From assembly GCF_947497695.1 (NCBI RefSeq), contig NZ_CANMHM010000003.1, positions 62,001 to 126,000 on the forward strand: a DNA stretch of 64,000 nucleotides, in the 5' to 3' direction. Shown here piece after piece: positions 54,043 to 63,179 of this stretch. How positions within the stretch are numbered: the stretch's first letter is position 1; every line of letters starts with the position of its first letter. Both the position numbers and the translations under genes were made by a program. The notes beneath the pieces were generated by a model, which had not been told where the DNA came from, did no database searches, and saw only the letters and a program-made list of their open reading frames with translations. This stretch comes from an uncultured Polaribacter sp. (GTDB taxonomy: Bacteria > Bacteroidota > Bacteroidia > Flavobacteriales > Flavobacteriaceae).

Positions 54043-54774
54043 ATGAATTTTAAAAAACACATTCCTAATTTAATAACTCTAGGTAATCTTTTCTGTGGAA
54101 CTTTAGCAACCATTTTTGCTGTTGAAAACGATTTTGTTTTTGCGGGTTTATTTGTGGTAATTGGTATTCTTTTTGATTTTTTTGATGGTTTTGCAGCTCG
54201 TTTATTAAACGTCTCTGGTGAATTAGGGAAACAATTAGATTCTTTGGCAGATATGGTTACAAGTGGTGTTGTACCAGGAATTATTATGTATAATTTAATG
54301 ATAGAAAATACCATAGATTACACTAATTTTTCTGAAGAAACAGCCATTACTACTTATTTACCTTTTTTAGGATTAATAATAACATTAGGAGCTTCTTATA
54401 GGTTAGCAAAATTTAATATAGATACCAGACAATCAGAATCTTTTATAGGTTTGCCAACACCTGCAATGAGTTTGTTTGTAGTTTCTTTACCTTTAATTTT
54501 AGAATATTCTACATTTGAATTTGCACACAATTTAATTACTAATAATTACTTTTTAATTGCAATTACTTTAGTTTTAACCTATCTAATGAATGCAGAAATT
54601 CCTTTATTTTCATTAAAATTTAAAGAGTATTCCATAAAAAATAATGTTGTAAAGTATTTGTTTTTAATCATTTCTTTATTGATGATTATTACACTTCAAT
54701 ATTTATCAATCCCTTTAATTATTCTATTTTATGTAGTATTATCTTTAATTTCTAATAGTAGAAAGAGCATATAA
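54043..54774 (+). CDS. pssA: CDP-diacylglycerol-serine O-phosphatidyltransferase
   Basis: This membrane enzyme makes phosphatidylserine, the precursor of phosphatidylethanolamine. The CDP-alcohol phosphotransferase motif is complete: DFFDGFAARL, eight residues on GKQLDSLAD, giving the D-x2-DG-x2-AR-x8-G-x3-D-x3-D pattern with its metal Asp residues. There are about seven transmembrane helices. The start at 54043 (MNFKKHIPNLITLGN) gives 243 residues and the usual N-terminus. A longer frame from 54007 adds twelve unlikely residues. Confidence 0.93.
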   Translation: MNFKKHIPNLITLGNLFCGTLATIFAVENDFVFAGLFVVIGILFDFFDGFAARLLNVSGELGKQLDSLADMVTSGVVPGIIMYNLMIENTIDYTNFSEETAITTYLPFLGLIITLGASYRLAKFNIDTRQSESFIGLPTPAMSLFVVSLPLILEYSTFEFAHNLITNNYFLIAITLVLTYLMNAEIPLFSLKFKEYSIKNNVVKYLFLIISLLMIITLQYLSIPLIILFYVVLSLISNSRKSI

Positions 54775-54874
54775 AATACGAATGAATACTTTAAAGTATA
54801 TAACTTTTCTGTTTGATGTTTATAGTAGTTAAATACATCAAATTGTTTTACGAATATTAAGAAAACATAAACAA

Positions 54875-55414
54875 ATGTTTTGGTTTCTCGGGGAATATAT
54901 TTCTTATATTTGTTTACTAATTGTAATTAAAGTTATTTTTAAAAATAAAATATCAATGGGTTTTTTAATTGTTTTCGCAACTTTTTGGGGAATGGAATTT
55001 ATGGCGTGGTTTACCCATAAATATGTAATGCATGGCTTTTTATGGAATTTACATTTAGATCATCATGTGCCAAATAAAGACTCTTTTTTTGAAAAAAACG
55101 ATGCTTTTTTCTTAATCTATGCAGTACCTTCTTGGTTGTGTATTATGCTTGGTTCTATGTTTGCAATGTGGACAGTTATGTATATTGGTTTTGGAATTTT
55201 AGCTTATGGAATTGCTTATTTTTTTGTACACGAAGTATTTATTCATCAAAGACTAAAATGGTTTAGAAACAGTGATAATGTGTATTTAAGAGCTATAAGA
55301 AGAGCACATAAAATGCATCATAAAAATATTGGAAAGGCAGATAGTGAGTGTTTTGGAATGTTAGTTGTACCTTTTAAATATTTTAAGCAAGAATTTAAAA
55401 AAGCAAATGCTTAA
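54875..55414 (+). CDS. crtZ: Beta-carotene hydroxylase CrtZ
   Basis: This 179-residue membrane di-iron hydroxylase adds hydroxyl groups at C3 of the beta-ionone ring, for example making zeaxanthin. All four His boxes are present: HKYVMH, HLDHH, HEVFIH and HKMHH. About four transmembrane helices are predicted. The next gene starts at the last base of its stop codon (overlap of 1 bp), so the three carotenoid genes here are an operon. Confidence 0.93.
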   Translation: MFWFLGEYISYICLLIVIKVIFKNKISMGFLIVFATFWGMEFMAWFTHKYVMHGFLWNLHLDHHVPNKDSFFEKNDAFFLIYAVPSWLCIMLGSMFAMWTVMYIGFGILAYGIAYFFVHEVFIHQRLKWFRNSDNVYLRAIRRAHKMHHKNIGKADSECFGMLVVPFKYFKQEFKKANA

Positions 55415-56877
55415 TGAAAAAAGCGGTTGTTGTAGGTGCAGGAATTGCAGGTATTGCAGCTGCAATTCGTTTGCAAAATAAAGGGTATGCTGTAACGGTT
55501 CTTGAAAAGAACAATTATCCTGGAGGAAAACTGACGCAACTTACAGGCAATGGATTTCGTTTTGATGCAGGTCCATCTCTTTTTACAATGCCTAACTTAG
55601 TTAATGAGCTATTTGAAATTTCTGGTAAAAAACCTTCTGATTATTTTAAGTATCATCAACTTGATGTATTGTGTAATTATTTTTATGAAGATGGAACTCA
55701 GGTTTCTGCAAATTCAGATATAAATATTTTTGCTAATGAAATTGCCAATAAAACAGAGGATTCTTCTGATAGTGTGCTAAAACACTTAGAAAAAAGTAAA
55801 TATATTTACAACGCTACAGAAGAACAATTTCTAAATAAATCACTCCACAAAATAAGTTCGTTTCTTTCACTATCTACTTTAAAGTCTATTTTTAAATTGC
55901 CTTTTTTAAACATATTTAGTTCTATGAACCAAGTAAATGAAAATGCATTTAAAGATTCTAAAACAATTCGTTTATTTAATAGATATGCAACTTATAACGG
56001 TTCAAACCCATACAAAGCACCTGGTATTTTAAATATAATTCCGCATTTAGAGTTTGGTTTAGGTGCTTATTTACCTAAAAACGGAATGCATGATATTACC
56101 AATAGTTTGGTAAAATTGGCAAAAGATATTGGTATAGAATTTCTATTTAATCAAGAAGTTGTTTCTATAAAAACAGCTAGAAATAAAGCAGAAAGTGTAG
56201 TTACAAAATCTGATAATTATAAGGGAGATGTTATAATCTGTAATGCAGATATTCACATGGTTTATGACAAATTAATTCCAAATGCTAAAAAATTAAAAGC
56301 GGTAGACAAACAAGAACGATCTAGCTCTGCACTTATTTTTTATTGGGGAATTGGGAAAGAATTCCCTGAACTAGATGTACATAATATTCTATTTTCTGAA
56401 GATTATAAAACAGAATTTGAACATCTTTTTACATCAAAAACCATATATAAAGATCCAACAGTTTACATTAATATTACCAGCAAGCTGATAAAAAATGATG
56501 CTCCTAAAGGAAAAGAAAATTGGTTTGTAATGATTAATGTACCTTCTGTTTATGAACAAGATTGGGAAGTAATGATTGCAGAAGCTAGAAAAAATATTTT
56601 AACAAAAGTTTCTAGGATTTTAGGAGAAGATATTGAGAAATTGATTGAATTTGAAGAGCAATTAACACCACAATTAATACAAGATAAAACCAATTCTTTT
56701 AAAGGATCTTTATACGGAACTTCTAGCAATAACAGATTTGCAGCATTTTTTAGGCATAAAAACTTTTCATCTCAATATAAAAATCTTTATTTCTGTGGTG
56801 GAAGTGTGCATCCTGGAGGAGGAATACCTTTAGCACTTTCATCAGCAAAAATTATTGATCAACTCATTAAAAATTAA
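55414..56877 (+). CDS. crtD: CrtI-superfamily carotenoid desaturase, likely CrtD (3,4-desaturase)
   Basis: This 487-residue FAD-dependent desaturase has the dinucleotide-binding N-terminus VVVGAGIAGIAAAIRLQNKG then LEKNNYPGGKL, RFDAGPSLFTMPNLV, and the C-terminal cofactor motif NLYFCGGSVHPGGGIPLALS. Phytoene desaturase (CrtI) and hydroxycarotenoid 3,4-desaturase (CrtD) cannot be separated by motif alone. The immediate neighbours are crtZ and a CruF-like hydratase, and no crtB phytoene synthase is present, which favours CrtD acting late in a myxol/saproxanthin-type pathway. Confidence 0.85.
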   Translation: MKKAVVVGAGIAGIAAAIRLQNKGYAVTVLEKNNYPGGKLTQLTGNGFRFDAGPSLFTMPNLVNELFEISGKKPSDYFKYHQLDVLCNYFYEDGTQVSANSDINIFANEIANKTEDSSDSVLKHLEKSKYIYNATEEQFLNKSLHKISSFLSLSTLKSIFKLPFLNIFSSMNQVNENAFKDSKTIRLFNRYATYNGSNPYKAPGILNIIPHLEFGLGAYLPKNGMHDITNSLVKLAKDIGIEFLFNQEVVSIKTARNKAESVVTKSDNYKGDVIICNADIHMVYDKLIPNAKKLKAVDKQERSSSALIFYWGIGKEFPELDVHNILFSEDYKTEFEHLFTSKTIYKDPTVYINITSKLIKNDAPKGKENWFVMINVPSVYEQDWEVMIAEARKNILTKVSRILGEDIEKLIEFEEQLTPQLIQDKTNSFKGSLYGTSSNNRFAAFFRHKNFSSQYKNLYFCGGSVHPGGGIPLALSSAKIIDQLIKN

Positions 56878-56879
56878 GA

Positions 56880-57518
56880 ATGTTAAAAAATATTTCAATA
56901 GAAAATCGTTGGATTGGACTTTTATTTTTATTCTATTTTTTTGGAATCTTAGGCATGTGTCTAGAATTTTTTAGACCTTATTTTTTACTATTTACACCAT
57001 TTAACTTGTTACTTACTTTATTTGTTTTTTTTAAAGTAAATAAAGAGTACAGCAAGAAATTTTTTCTGCTTTCTTTTTTGATTTTTTTAATTGGATATGC
57101 TGTTGAAGCAATAGGAGTTGCTACTGGAGTTTTATTTGGTAGTTATGCTTATGGAAGTCCTTTTGGGTTTAAGGTTTTTGAAACTCCTTTGTTAATTGGT
57201 GTAAATTGGCTGTTTTTATCTTTAAGTACTTATGGAGTGGTTGAGTTTTTTACAAAAAAAGGAATTTGGCTAATTTTAGTACCTGCTTTTTTAATGACAG
57301 CTTTAGATTTTTTGATAGAGCCTGTAGCAATGAAACTTGGCTTTTGGGGTTGGGAAAATGACATCATTCCGTTGCAAAATTATGGAATGTGGTTTTTAAC
57401 AAGTTTGGTAATTCATGCAATAACATTTGGTTTTCGCCCTAAAATAAATAGTAAAATTAGTTTTGTAATTGTAGCAGTTCAGTTTTTGTTTTTTGGGATC
57501 TTGTGTTTAGTGCTTTAA
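56880..57518 (+). CDS. cruF: Carotenoid 1,2-hydratase, CruF-like membrane protein
   Basis: This 212-residue protein of the DUF422 carotenoid-biosynthesis family has about six to seven transmembrane helices. Conserved pieces include AVEAIGVATGVLFGSYAYGS, LLIGVNWLFL, LDFLIEPVAMKLGFWGW and QNYGMW. CruF adds water to the psi end group of monocyclic carotenoids, a step before CrtD action. It begins 2 bp after the desaturase gene, and its end overlaps the convergent lptB gene by 4 bp. Confidence 0.85.
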   Translation: MLKNISIENRWIGLLFLFYFFGILGMCLEFFRPYFLLFTPFNLLLTLFVFFKVNKEYSKKFFLLSFLIFLIGYAVEAIGVATGVLFGSYAYGSPFGFKVFETPLLIGVNWLFLSLSTYGVVEFFTKKGIWLILVPAFLMTALDFLIEPVAMKLGFWGWENDIIPLQNYGMWFLTSLVIHAITFGFRPKINSKISFVIVAVQFLFFGILCLVL

Positions 57519-58261
57519 ATTTGATTAGAAAATCGACTCTTTTTCAATTCAAAATCTTTCCCTAAATATACTTTTCTTACCATTTCATCAGCAGCCAATT
57601 CTTCTGGTGTTCCGCTTTTTAAAATGCTTCCTTGGTACATTAAGTAGGTTTTATCTGTTATTGCTAATGTTGCTTGCACATCATGATCTGTAATTAAAAT
57701 ACCAATATTTTTGTTTTTTAATTGTGCTACAATACTCTGTATATCTTCCACAGCAATTGGGTCTACACCTGCAAAAGGTTCATCTAATAAAATAAAATTT
57801 GGATCAGAGGCTAAACATCGTGCAATTTCTGTTCTACGTCTTTCTCCACCAGACAATAAATCGCCTCTATTTTTACGAACATGCCCAATATTAAATTCTT
57901 CAATTAAAGATTCTAATTTAATTTTTTGTGCTTTTTTAGACAAACCTGTAAATTGTAAAACAGACATAATATTGTCTTCTACAGATAACTTTCTAAAAAC
58001 AGAAGCCTCTTGTGCCAAATAACCAATGCCTTTTTCTGCACGTTTGTACATGGCATCTTTGGTGATTTCTTGATCATTTAAAAAAATTTTACCAGAATTT
58101 GGTTTTACCATTCCAACAATCATATAGAAAGAAGTTGTTTTTCCTGCTCCATTTGGACCTAAAAGACCAATAATTTCTCCTTGTTGAACTTCCAAAGAAA
58201 TACCAGTTACCACTTTTCTACTTCCGTAAATTTTTTGAATATTTTCTGCTCTTAAAATCAT
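57515..58261 (-). CDS. lptB: LPS-export ABC transporter ATPase LptB
   Basis: This 248-residue ATPase powers the Lpt bridge that pulls lipopolysaccharide from the inner to the outer membrane. Walker A is LLGPNGAGKTTSF, the signature is LLSGGERRRTEIARCL, Walker B is FILLDEPFAGVDPIAV and the switch His is in LITDHDV. The sequences GYLAQEASVFRKLSVEDNI and GERRRTEIAR are LptB-type. Like other lptB genes it lacks the permease genes beside it. Confidence 0.95.
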   Translation of the reverse strand: MILRAENIQKIYGSRKVVTGISLEVQQGEIIGLLGPNGAGKTTSFYMIVGMVKPNSGKIFLNDQEITKDAMYKRAEKGIGYLAQEASVFRKLSVEDNIMSVLQFTGLSKKAQKIKLESLIEEFNIGHVRKNRGDLLSGGERRRTEIARCLASDPNFILLDEPFAGVDPIAVEDIQSIVAQLKNKNIGILITDHDVQATLAITDKTYLMYQGSILKSGTPEELAADEMVRKVYLGKDFELKKSRFSNQI

Positions 58262-58441
58262 ATTTTTTAAATATGTGTCATTGTTTAGTTGTTGAAACGA
58301 GTAATTGTTGTTTTGTGTAAAAGTAGTAAATAACTATGTTTAGAATCTTAAAGCATTCTTAAACTATTTTAAAGCAAAAACACAAAGTTATTTGCTGAGC
58401 TTTTTATCTGTACTGAAAACTAAATACTAATAACCAACTAC

Positions 58442-59266
58442 TTATTTATTCTTTCTAGCTTCTTTTTCTTGTTTTTTGATGACTCGTTTAGAAACTCTAA
58501 TACCTATTTCATATAAAATTAAAATGGGTATTGCTACAATTACTTGGCTAGCAACATCAGGAGGTGTAATAATGGCCGCTAAAATTAAAACAACTACTAA
58601 AGCATGTTTTCTGTATTTCTTTAAAAATTGGGGTGTAATTAAACCAATTTTTGTTAAAAAGTAAATTAATACAGGCAATTCAAACAAAATTGAAACCCCT
58701 AATAACATATTGGTAATTAAGCCAATATGAGATTGTAGTGTAAAGCTATTTACAATACTATCAGAAATTTGATAGTTGTATAAAAAGTGCACAGAAATTG
58801 GTGCTATCACATAAAAACTAAAAGTTAAACCAATAAAAAATAGTAAAGAAGCTGTAAAAATAAATCCTCTAGATTTATTTACTTCTTTCTTTGTTAATCC
58901 TGGAGATACAAAACGCCAAATTTCCCATAATAGATAAGGAAAAGAAACAATAATACCCAGTATTAATGAAGACCAAATAGAATTCATTAATTGAGAGGTA
59001 ACTTTTATACTTTGTAATTTTTTATCAGCAAAAGTAACGTTACAAAAATCACTTTCCATGTCAAAAAGATTAAAAAAATCGCAAAATACTTGATAGGTTA
59101 TAAAATCTGCCTTTATGTGAGCCAATAAAAAATGATCATACACTTGCTCAGCAAACACAAAAAATACAATAGCCAAAATAAATATAGATGCTGCACTTCT
59201 TACCAAATGCCATCTTAATTCTTCTAAATGTCCTAAAAAGGACATCTCTTTTTCTTGTTTTGCCAT
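58442..59266 (-). CDS. tatC: Twin-arginine translocase subunit TatC
   Basis: This 274-residue, six-helix membrane protein is the receptor for folded Tat substrates. The N-terminal MSFLGHLEELRWHLVRSAAS contains the conserved Glu and Arg of the signal-peptide site. FPYLLWEIWRFVSPGLTKKE and FELPVLIYFLTKIGLI are further signatures. The first periplasmic loop is longer than in E. coli and includes two Cys residues, as is common in Bacteroidota. No tatA/tatB is in the window. It shares a base with the kdsD stop, so the two are cotranscribed from the promoter at 60291. Confidence 0.94.
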   Translation of the reverse strand: MAKQEKEMSFLGHLEELRWHLVRSAASIFILAIVFFVFAEQVYDHFLLAHIKADFITYQVFCDFFNLFDMESDFCNVTFADKKLQSIKVTSQLMNSIWSSLILGIIVSFPYLLWEIWRFVSPGLTKKEVNKSRGFIFTASLLFFIGLTFSFYVIAPISVHFLYNYQISDSIVNSFTLQSHIGLITNMLLGVSILFELPVLIYFLTKIGLITPQFLKKYRKHALVVVLILAAIITPPDVASQVIVAIPILILYEIGIRVSKRVIKKQEKEARKNK

Positions 59267-60234
59267 TAGAAAATACCTTCTTTAATTAAATCGTGTAAAT
59301 GAACAACACCTACATAGTTGTTTTTATTATTTACTGCCAATATTTGTGTAATACTATTGGTTTCCATAGTATTTAATGCCGTTATTGCCATTGCATCTAC
59401 TTGTATGGTTTTAGGGTTTTTACCCATAATATCTTTTGCTGTAAAATTAGCAATTTCAGTTGTTTTAGAAAGCATTCTTCTAATATCACCATCAGTAATA
59501 ATGCCTACTAATTTTTCATCATTTAAAACAGCGGTAACTCCCAATCTTTTTTCAGAAATTTCCATAATTACCTTTGCAATACTGTCATTTTCATCTACTT
59601 TAGGTACTTGATTATTTTCTATTAAATCAGATACTCGTAAAATTAAACGCTTGCCTAAAGCACCTCCAGGATGATATTTAGCAAAATCAGTACTTGTAAA
59701 ACTTCTTAAATTTAACAAACAAATAGCCAAAGCATCTCCTAAAACTAATTGTGCAGTAGTACTTGTTGTAGGAGCTAAGTTATTAGGACAAGCTTCTTTT
59801 TCTACATAACCATTTATTGTAAAATCTGCATTTTTGCCTAAATAGGATTCAGTATTTCCTGTAATTGCAACGATTTTGTTTCCATAATTTTTAATCAACG
59901 GAACTAAAACTTTAATTTCTGGAGTATTTCCACTTTTTGACAGACAAATAACAACATCATTTTTTTGTACATTGCCTAAATCTCCATGAATTGCATCAGC
60001 AGCATGCATAAAAATAGCCGGTGTTCCAGTAGAATTTAAGGTGGCTACAATTTTGGTGGCAATGTTTGCACTTTTACCAATTCCTGTAACAATAACTCTT
60101 CCTTTAGAATTAAAAATAAATTTTACAGCTTCTTCAAAGTCAACATCAATTAATTTTGCTAAATTAGCAATAGCATTACTTTCAATTCTGATTGTATCTT
60201 TAGCTGTTTTTATAATTGAGTTTATTTTTTTCAA
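59266..60234 (-). CDS. kdsD: Arabinose-5-phosphate isomerase (KdsD/KpsF family)
   Basis: This 322-residue enzyme makes arabinose 5-phosphate, the first committed step to KDO for lipopolysaccharide. An N-terminal SIS domain (about 30 to 165) has RVIVTGIGKSANIATKIVAT, MHAADAIHGDLG, CLSKSGNTPEIKVL and the loop ACPNNLAPTTSTTAQLVLGD. Two CBS domains follow (about 205 to 320). A typical flavobacterial promoter (60291-60321) precedes it and probably also serves tatC. recQ is divergent. Confidence 0.94.
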   Translation of the reverse strand: MKKINSIIKTAKDTIRIESNAIANLAKLIDVDFEEAVKFIFNSKGRVIVTGIGKSANIATKIVATLNSTGTPAIFMHAADAIHGDLGNVQKNDVVICLSKSGNTPEIKVLVPLIKNYGNKIVAITGNTESYLGKNADFTINGYVEKEACPNNLAPTTSTTAQLVLGDALAICLLNLRSFTSTDFAKYHPGGALGKRLILRVSDLIENNQVPKVDENDSIAKVIMEISEKRLGVTAVLNDEKLVGIITDGDIRRMLSKTTEIANFTAKDIMGKNPKTIQVDAMAITALNTMETNSITQILAVNNKNNYVGVVHLHDLIKEGIF

Positions 60235-60290
60235 ATGTTTTGTATTTTATCAGAATAAAAAAAAGTTATATCTTTAAATTAGGAAACGAG

Positions 60291-60321
60291 CAAATTTACT
60301 ATAAATAATAGTCAGAACAAA
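60291..60321 (-). promoter_or_regulatory. Consensus promoter of kdsD-tatC
   Basis: Read on the minus strand this is TTTG (60318-60321), exactly 19 bases, then TAAATTTG (60291-60298). It is an exact match to the Bacteroidota TTTG-N19-TAnnTTTG promoter, leaving a leader of about 50 nt before the kdsD start at 60234. Confidence 0.85.
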
Positions 60322-60373
60322 TATAATAGAAGGTTTGTGAATTGTTTTTAAAGTTAAACGAATATTTACATAA

Positions 60374-62557
60374 ATGGATTTACATATTCCTCTTAAAAAA
60401 TTCTTTGGATTTAATAAGTTTAAAGGATTACAAGAGCAAGTAATTAAAAGTATTGTAGCAAATAATAATACTTTTGTAATAATGCCAACTGGTGGAGGTA
60501 AATCTCTTTGTTATCAACTACCAGCACTAATGTCTGAAGGAACTGCAATTGTAGTATCTCCTTTAATTGCTTTGATGAAAAATCAAGTAGATGCCATTAG
60601 AGGTATTTCTGAAAATAATGGGGTTGCCCATGTTTTAAATTCATCTTTAAACAAAACAGAAATTGCACAGGTTAAAGAAGATATTTCAAACGGAATTACA
60701 AAACTTTTATATGTGGCACCAGAGTCTTTAATAAAAGAAGAATACGTTGCTTTCTTAAAAACTCAAAAAATTTCTTTTGTAGCTATTGATGAAGCACATT
60801 GTATTTCTGAATGGGGTCATGATTTTAGACCAGAATACAGAAATTTAAAACATATTATTAAAGCCATTGATAATGTACCAATTATCTGTTTAACTGCAAC
60901 AGCTACAGAAAAAGTACAAGAAGATATTTTAAAAACCTTAGGTATTTTAGATGCAAATAGATTCAAAGCTTCTTTTAACAGACCCAATCTTTTTTATGAA
61001 GTAAGACCAAAAACAAGTGAAGTAGAAAAAGATATTATTCGTTTTGTTAAACAAAGAGAAGGCAAATCTGGTATTATTTACTGTTTAAGTCGTAAAAAAG
61101 TAGAGGAAGTTGCACAGGTTTTACAAGTAAACGGATTAAAAGCTGTTCCTTATCATGCAGGTTTAGATGCAAAAACACGTGTAAAACATCAAGATATGTT
61201 TTTGATGGAAGATTGTGATGTTGTAGTTGCAACCATTGCGTTTGGTATGGGAATTGATAAGCCAGATGTTCGTTTTGTGATTCATCATGATATTCCTAAA
61301 AGTTTAGAAAGTTATTACCAAGAAACAGGTAGAGCAGGTAGAGATGATGGAGAAGGATATTGTTTGGCTTTTTATGCTTATAAAGATATAGAAAAGTTAG
61401 AAAAATTTATGGCTAGTAAGCCAATTGCAGAACAAGAAATTGGGCATGCATTGTTACAAGAAGTTGTGGGCTATGCAGAAACTTCTATGAATAGAAGAAA
61501 GTATTTGTTGCATTATTTTGGTGAAGAATTTGACGTTGAAAATGGTTTAGGTGCAGATATGGATGATAATTCTAGAAACCCTAAGAAAAAACACGAAGCA
61601 AAACAAGACGTTGTACTTTTATTAAAAGTGATTAAAGATACCTTACAAAAATACAAATCTAAAGAGATTGTAAATACCATTGTTGGTAAAGAAAATGCGT
61701 TGTTAACGTCACATAAAACACATTTACAACCCTTTTTTGGTAGCGGTAAAGACAAATCTGCTCTTTATTGGATGGCATTAATTAGACAGGTTTTGGTTGT
61801 TAATTTTATCAAAAAAGAAATTGAACAATATGGAGTAGTAAAATTAACAGAAAAAGGAGAAGCGTTTATGAACAAACCTACTTCTTTTATGATGACTGAA
61901 GATCATTCTTATAATGAAGAAAACGACAATACAATTATTACCAATTCTAAATCTTCTGCTGGTATTGCTGATGCAAAATTAATAAAACTCTTAAAAGCTT
62001 TGCGTAAAAGTGTAGCAACTAAACAAGGAGTACCTCCATTTGCAGTTTTTCAAGATCCATCTTTAGATGATATGGCATTAAAATACCCAATAACTTTAGC
62101 GGAATTATCTACAGTTCATGGAGTAGGAGAAGGGAAGTCTAGAAAGTTTGGTAAAGATTTTATCAAACTAATTTCTAATTATGTAGAAGAGAATGATATT
62201 TTAAGACCAGATGATTTAATTGTAAAAAGTACAGGTACCAATTCTGGATTAAAATTGTTTATCATTCAAAATACAGATAAAAAATTACCTTTAATTGATA
62301 TTGCCAAAGCAAAAGGTTTAGAAATGAGTGCTTTGATTAAAGAAATGGAAACTGTAATTTTTTCTGGTACAAAGTTAAATATCGATTATTCTTTGGATGA
62401 TTTATTAGATGAAGACCAGCAAGAAGAAATTCATGATTATTTTATGGAAGCAGAAACAGATGATATTGAAGAAGCTTTAGAAGAATTTGATGGGGATTAT
62501 GATGAAGAAGAATTGCGTTTAATGCGTATTAAATTTATTAATGAAGTGGCGAATTAG
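60374..62557 (+). CDS. recQ: RecQ-type DNA helicase without zinc-binding cysteines
   Basis: This 727-residue 3'-5' helicase acts in recombination repair. Domain 1 (about 1 to 205) has Walker A IMPTGGGKSLCYQLP and AIDEAHCISEWGHDFRPEY. Domain 2 (about 205 to 345) has ATIAFGMGIDKPDVRFVIHH and YYQETGRAGRDDGEG. The RecQ zinc subdomain position reads SMNRRKYLLHYFGEEFDVEN and then MDDNSRNPKKK, with Ser in place of the first Cys and none of the other cysteines. A winged-helix region and an HRDC domain (about 530 to 615) follow, plus an acidic tail. Confidence 0.94.
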   Translation: MDLHIPLKKFFGFNKFKGLQEQVIKSIVANNNTFVIMPTGGGKSLCYQLPALMSEGTAIVVSPLIALMKNQVDAIRGISENNGVAHVLNSSLNKTEIAQVKEDISNGITKLLYVAPESLIKEEYVAFLKTQKISFVAIDEAHCISEWGHDFRPEYRNLKHIIKAIDNVPIICLTATATEKVQEDILKTLGILDANRFKASFNRPNLFYEVRPKTSEVEKDIIRFVKQREGKSGIIYCLSRKKVEEVAQVLQVNGLKAVPYHAGLDAKTRVKHQDMFLMEDCDVVVATIAFGMGIDKPDVRFVIHHDIPKSLESYYQETGRAGRDDGEGYCLAFYAYKDIEKLEKFMASKPIAEQEIGHALLQEVVGYAETSMNRRKYLLHYFGEEFDVENGLGADMDDNSRNPKKKHEAKQDVVLLLKVIKDTLQKYKSKEIVNTIVGKENALLTSHKTHLQPFFGSGKDKSALYWMALIRQVLVVNFIKKEIEQYGVVKLTEKGEAFMNKPTSFMMTEDHSYNEENDNTIITNSKSSAGIADAKLIKLLKALRKSVATKQGVPPFAVFQDPSLDDMALKYPITLAELSTVHGVGEGKSRKFGKDFIKLISNYVEENDILRPDDLIVKSTGTNSGLKLFIIQNTDKKLPLIDIAKAKGLEMSALIKEMETVIFSGTKLNIDYSLDDLLDEDQQEEIHDYFMEAETDDIEEALEEFDGDYDEEELRLMRIKFINEVAN

Positions 62558-62588
62558 AGTTTATACTGATATAACTAGTAGGCTACAA

Positions 62589-62620
62589 TTTGGACTTGAT
62601 TCGTTTTTGGTGTATATTTA
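62589..62620 (+). promoter_or_regulatory. Candidate promoter of the toxin-antitoxin pair
   Basis: TTTG at 62589-62592 and TATATTTA at 62613-62620, spaced 20 bases, resemble the Bacteroidota promoter with one mismatch in the last base of the -7 box. The antitoxin ATG follows at 62638. Confidence 0.4.
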
Positions 62621-62637
62621 CATCAAATTATTGAATT

Positions 62638-62877
62638 ATGTCGAGACAAAGCATATCATTTACAAAGCCAAACGATGAATGGCTGAAATCACAAGTGGAT
62701 AATAGAGAATATTCAAGTAAAAGCGAATTAGTTAACGATTTGATTAGACAAGCACGAAAACAGCAAGTTGAAATTAACTGGATTCGAGCTAAAATTGAAA
62801 AAGCTGAAAATAGTGGATTTACCAATGACAGTAAAGAAAGAATTTTAGCCCAATCTAAGTCTTTACTGAATGACTAA
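62638..62877 (+). CDS. ParD-like antitoxin
   Basis: This 79-residue ribbon-helix-helix antitoxin begins SRQSISFTKPNDEWLKSQVD, where the beta-strand binds DNA, then YSSKSELVNDLIRQARKQ forms the two helices. The C-terminal part (INWIRAKIEKAENSG) would wrap the toxin. It would repress its own promoter and neutralise the ParE-family toxin whose gene overlaps it by 8 bp. Full length for the family. Confidence 0.9.
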   Translation: MSRQSISFTKPNDEWLKSQVDNREYSSKSELVNDLIRQARKQQVEINWIRAKIEKAENSGFTNDSKERILAQSKSLLND

Positions 62878-63157
62878 ATACAAATTGACCAACGAAGCGA
62901 AAAATGACTTGATTCGTATTCATCAATATGGAGTTGAAAAATTCGGAATGACCAAAGCAGACAAATACTTTGAGTCCTTTTTTGAATATTTCGATATCAT
63001 TGCTGAACGACCTTTTTCCTTTGAAGCTGTTGATTATATAAAAAGAGGATACAGACGCTGCGTATGTGGAGTTGATAGTATTTACTTTAAACTCAATGAT
63101 AATATTGTTGAAATAATGACAATAGTTGGAAGACAAGATTTGAATGAAAAACTATAA
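62870..63157 (+). CDS. ParE/RelE-family toxin
   Basis: This 95-residue toxin has the family pattern YKLTNEAKNDLIRIHQYGVE, KYFESFFEYFDIIAERPFSF, VDYIKRGYRRCVCGVDSIYF and VEIMTIVGRQDLNEKL. The conserved C-terminal VGRQD and basic residues in KRGYRR fit ParE toxins, which poison DNA gyrase. RelE-type ribonuclease action is less likely but not excluded. The 8-bp overlap with the antitoxin gene suggests translational coupling. A large palindrome follows 22 bp after its stop. Confidence 0.9.
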   Translation: MTKYKLTNEAKNDLIRIHQYGVEKFGMTKADKYFESFFEYFDIIAERPFSFEAVDYIKRGYRRCVCGVDSIYFKLNDNIVEIMTIVGRQDLNEKL

Positions 63158-63179
63158 CGAAATAAAAAAACTGTAGTCA

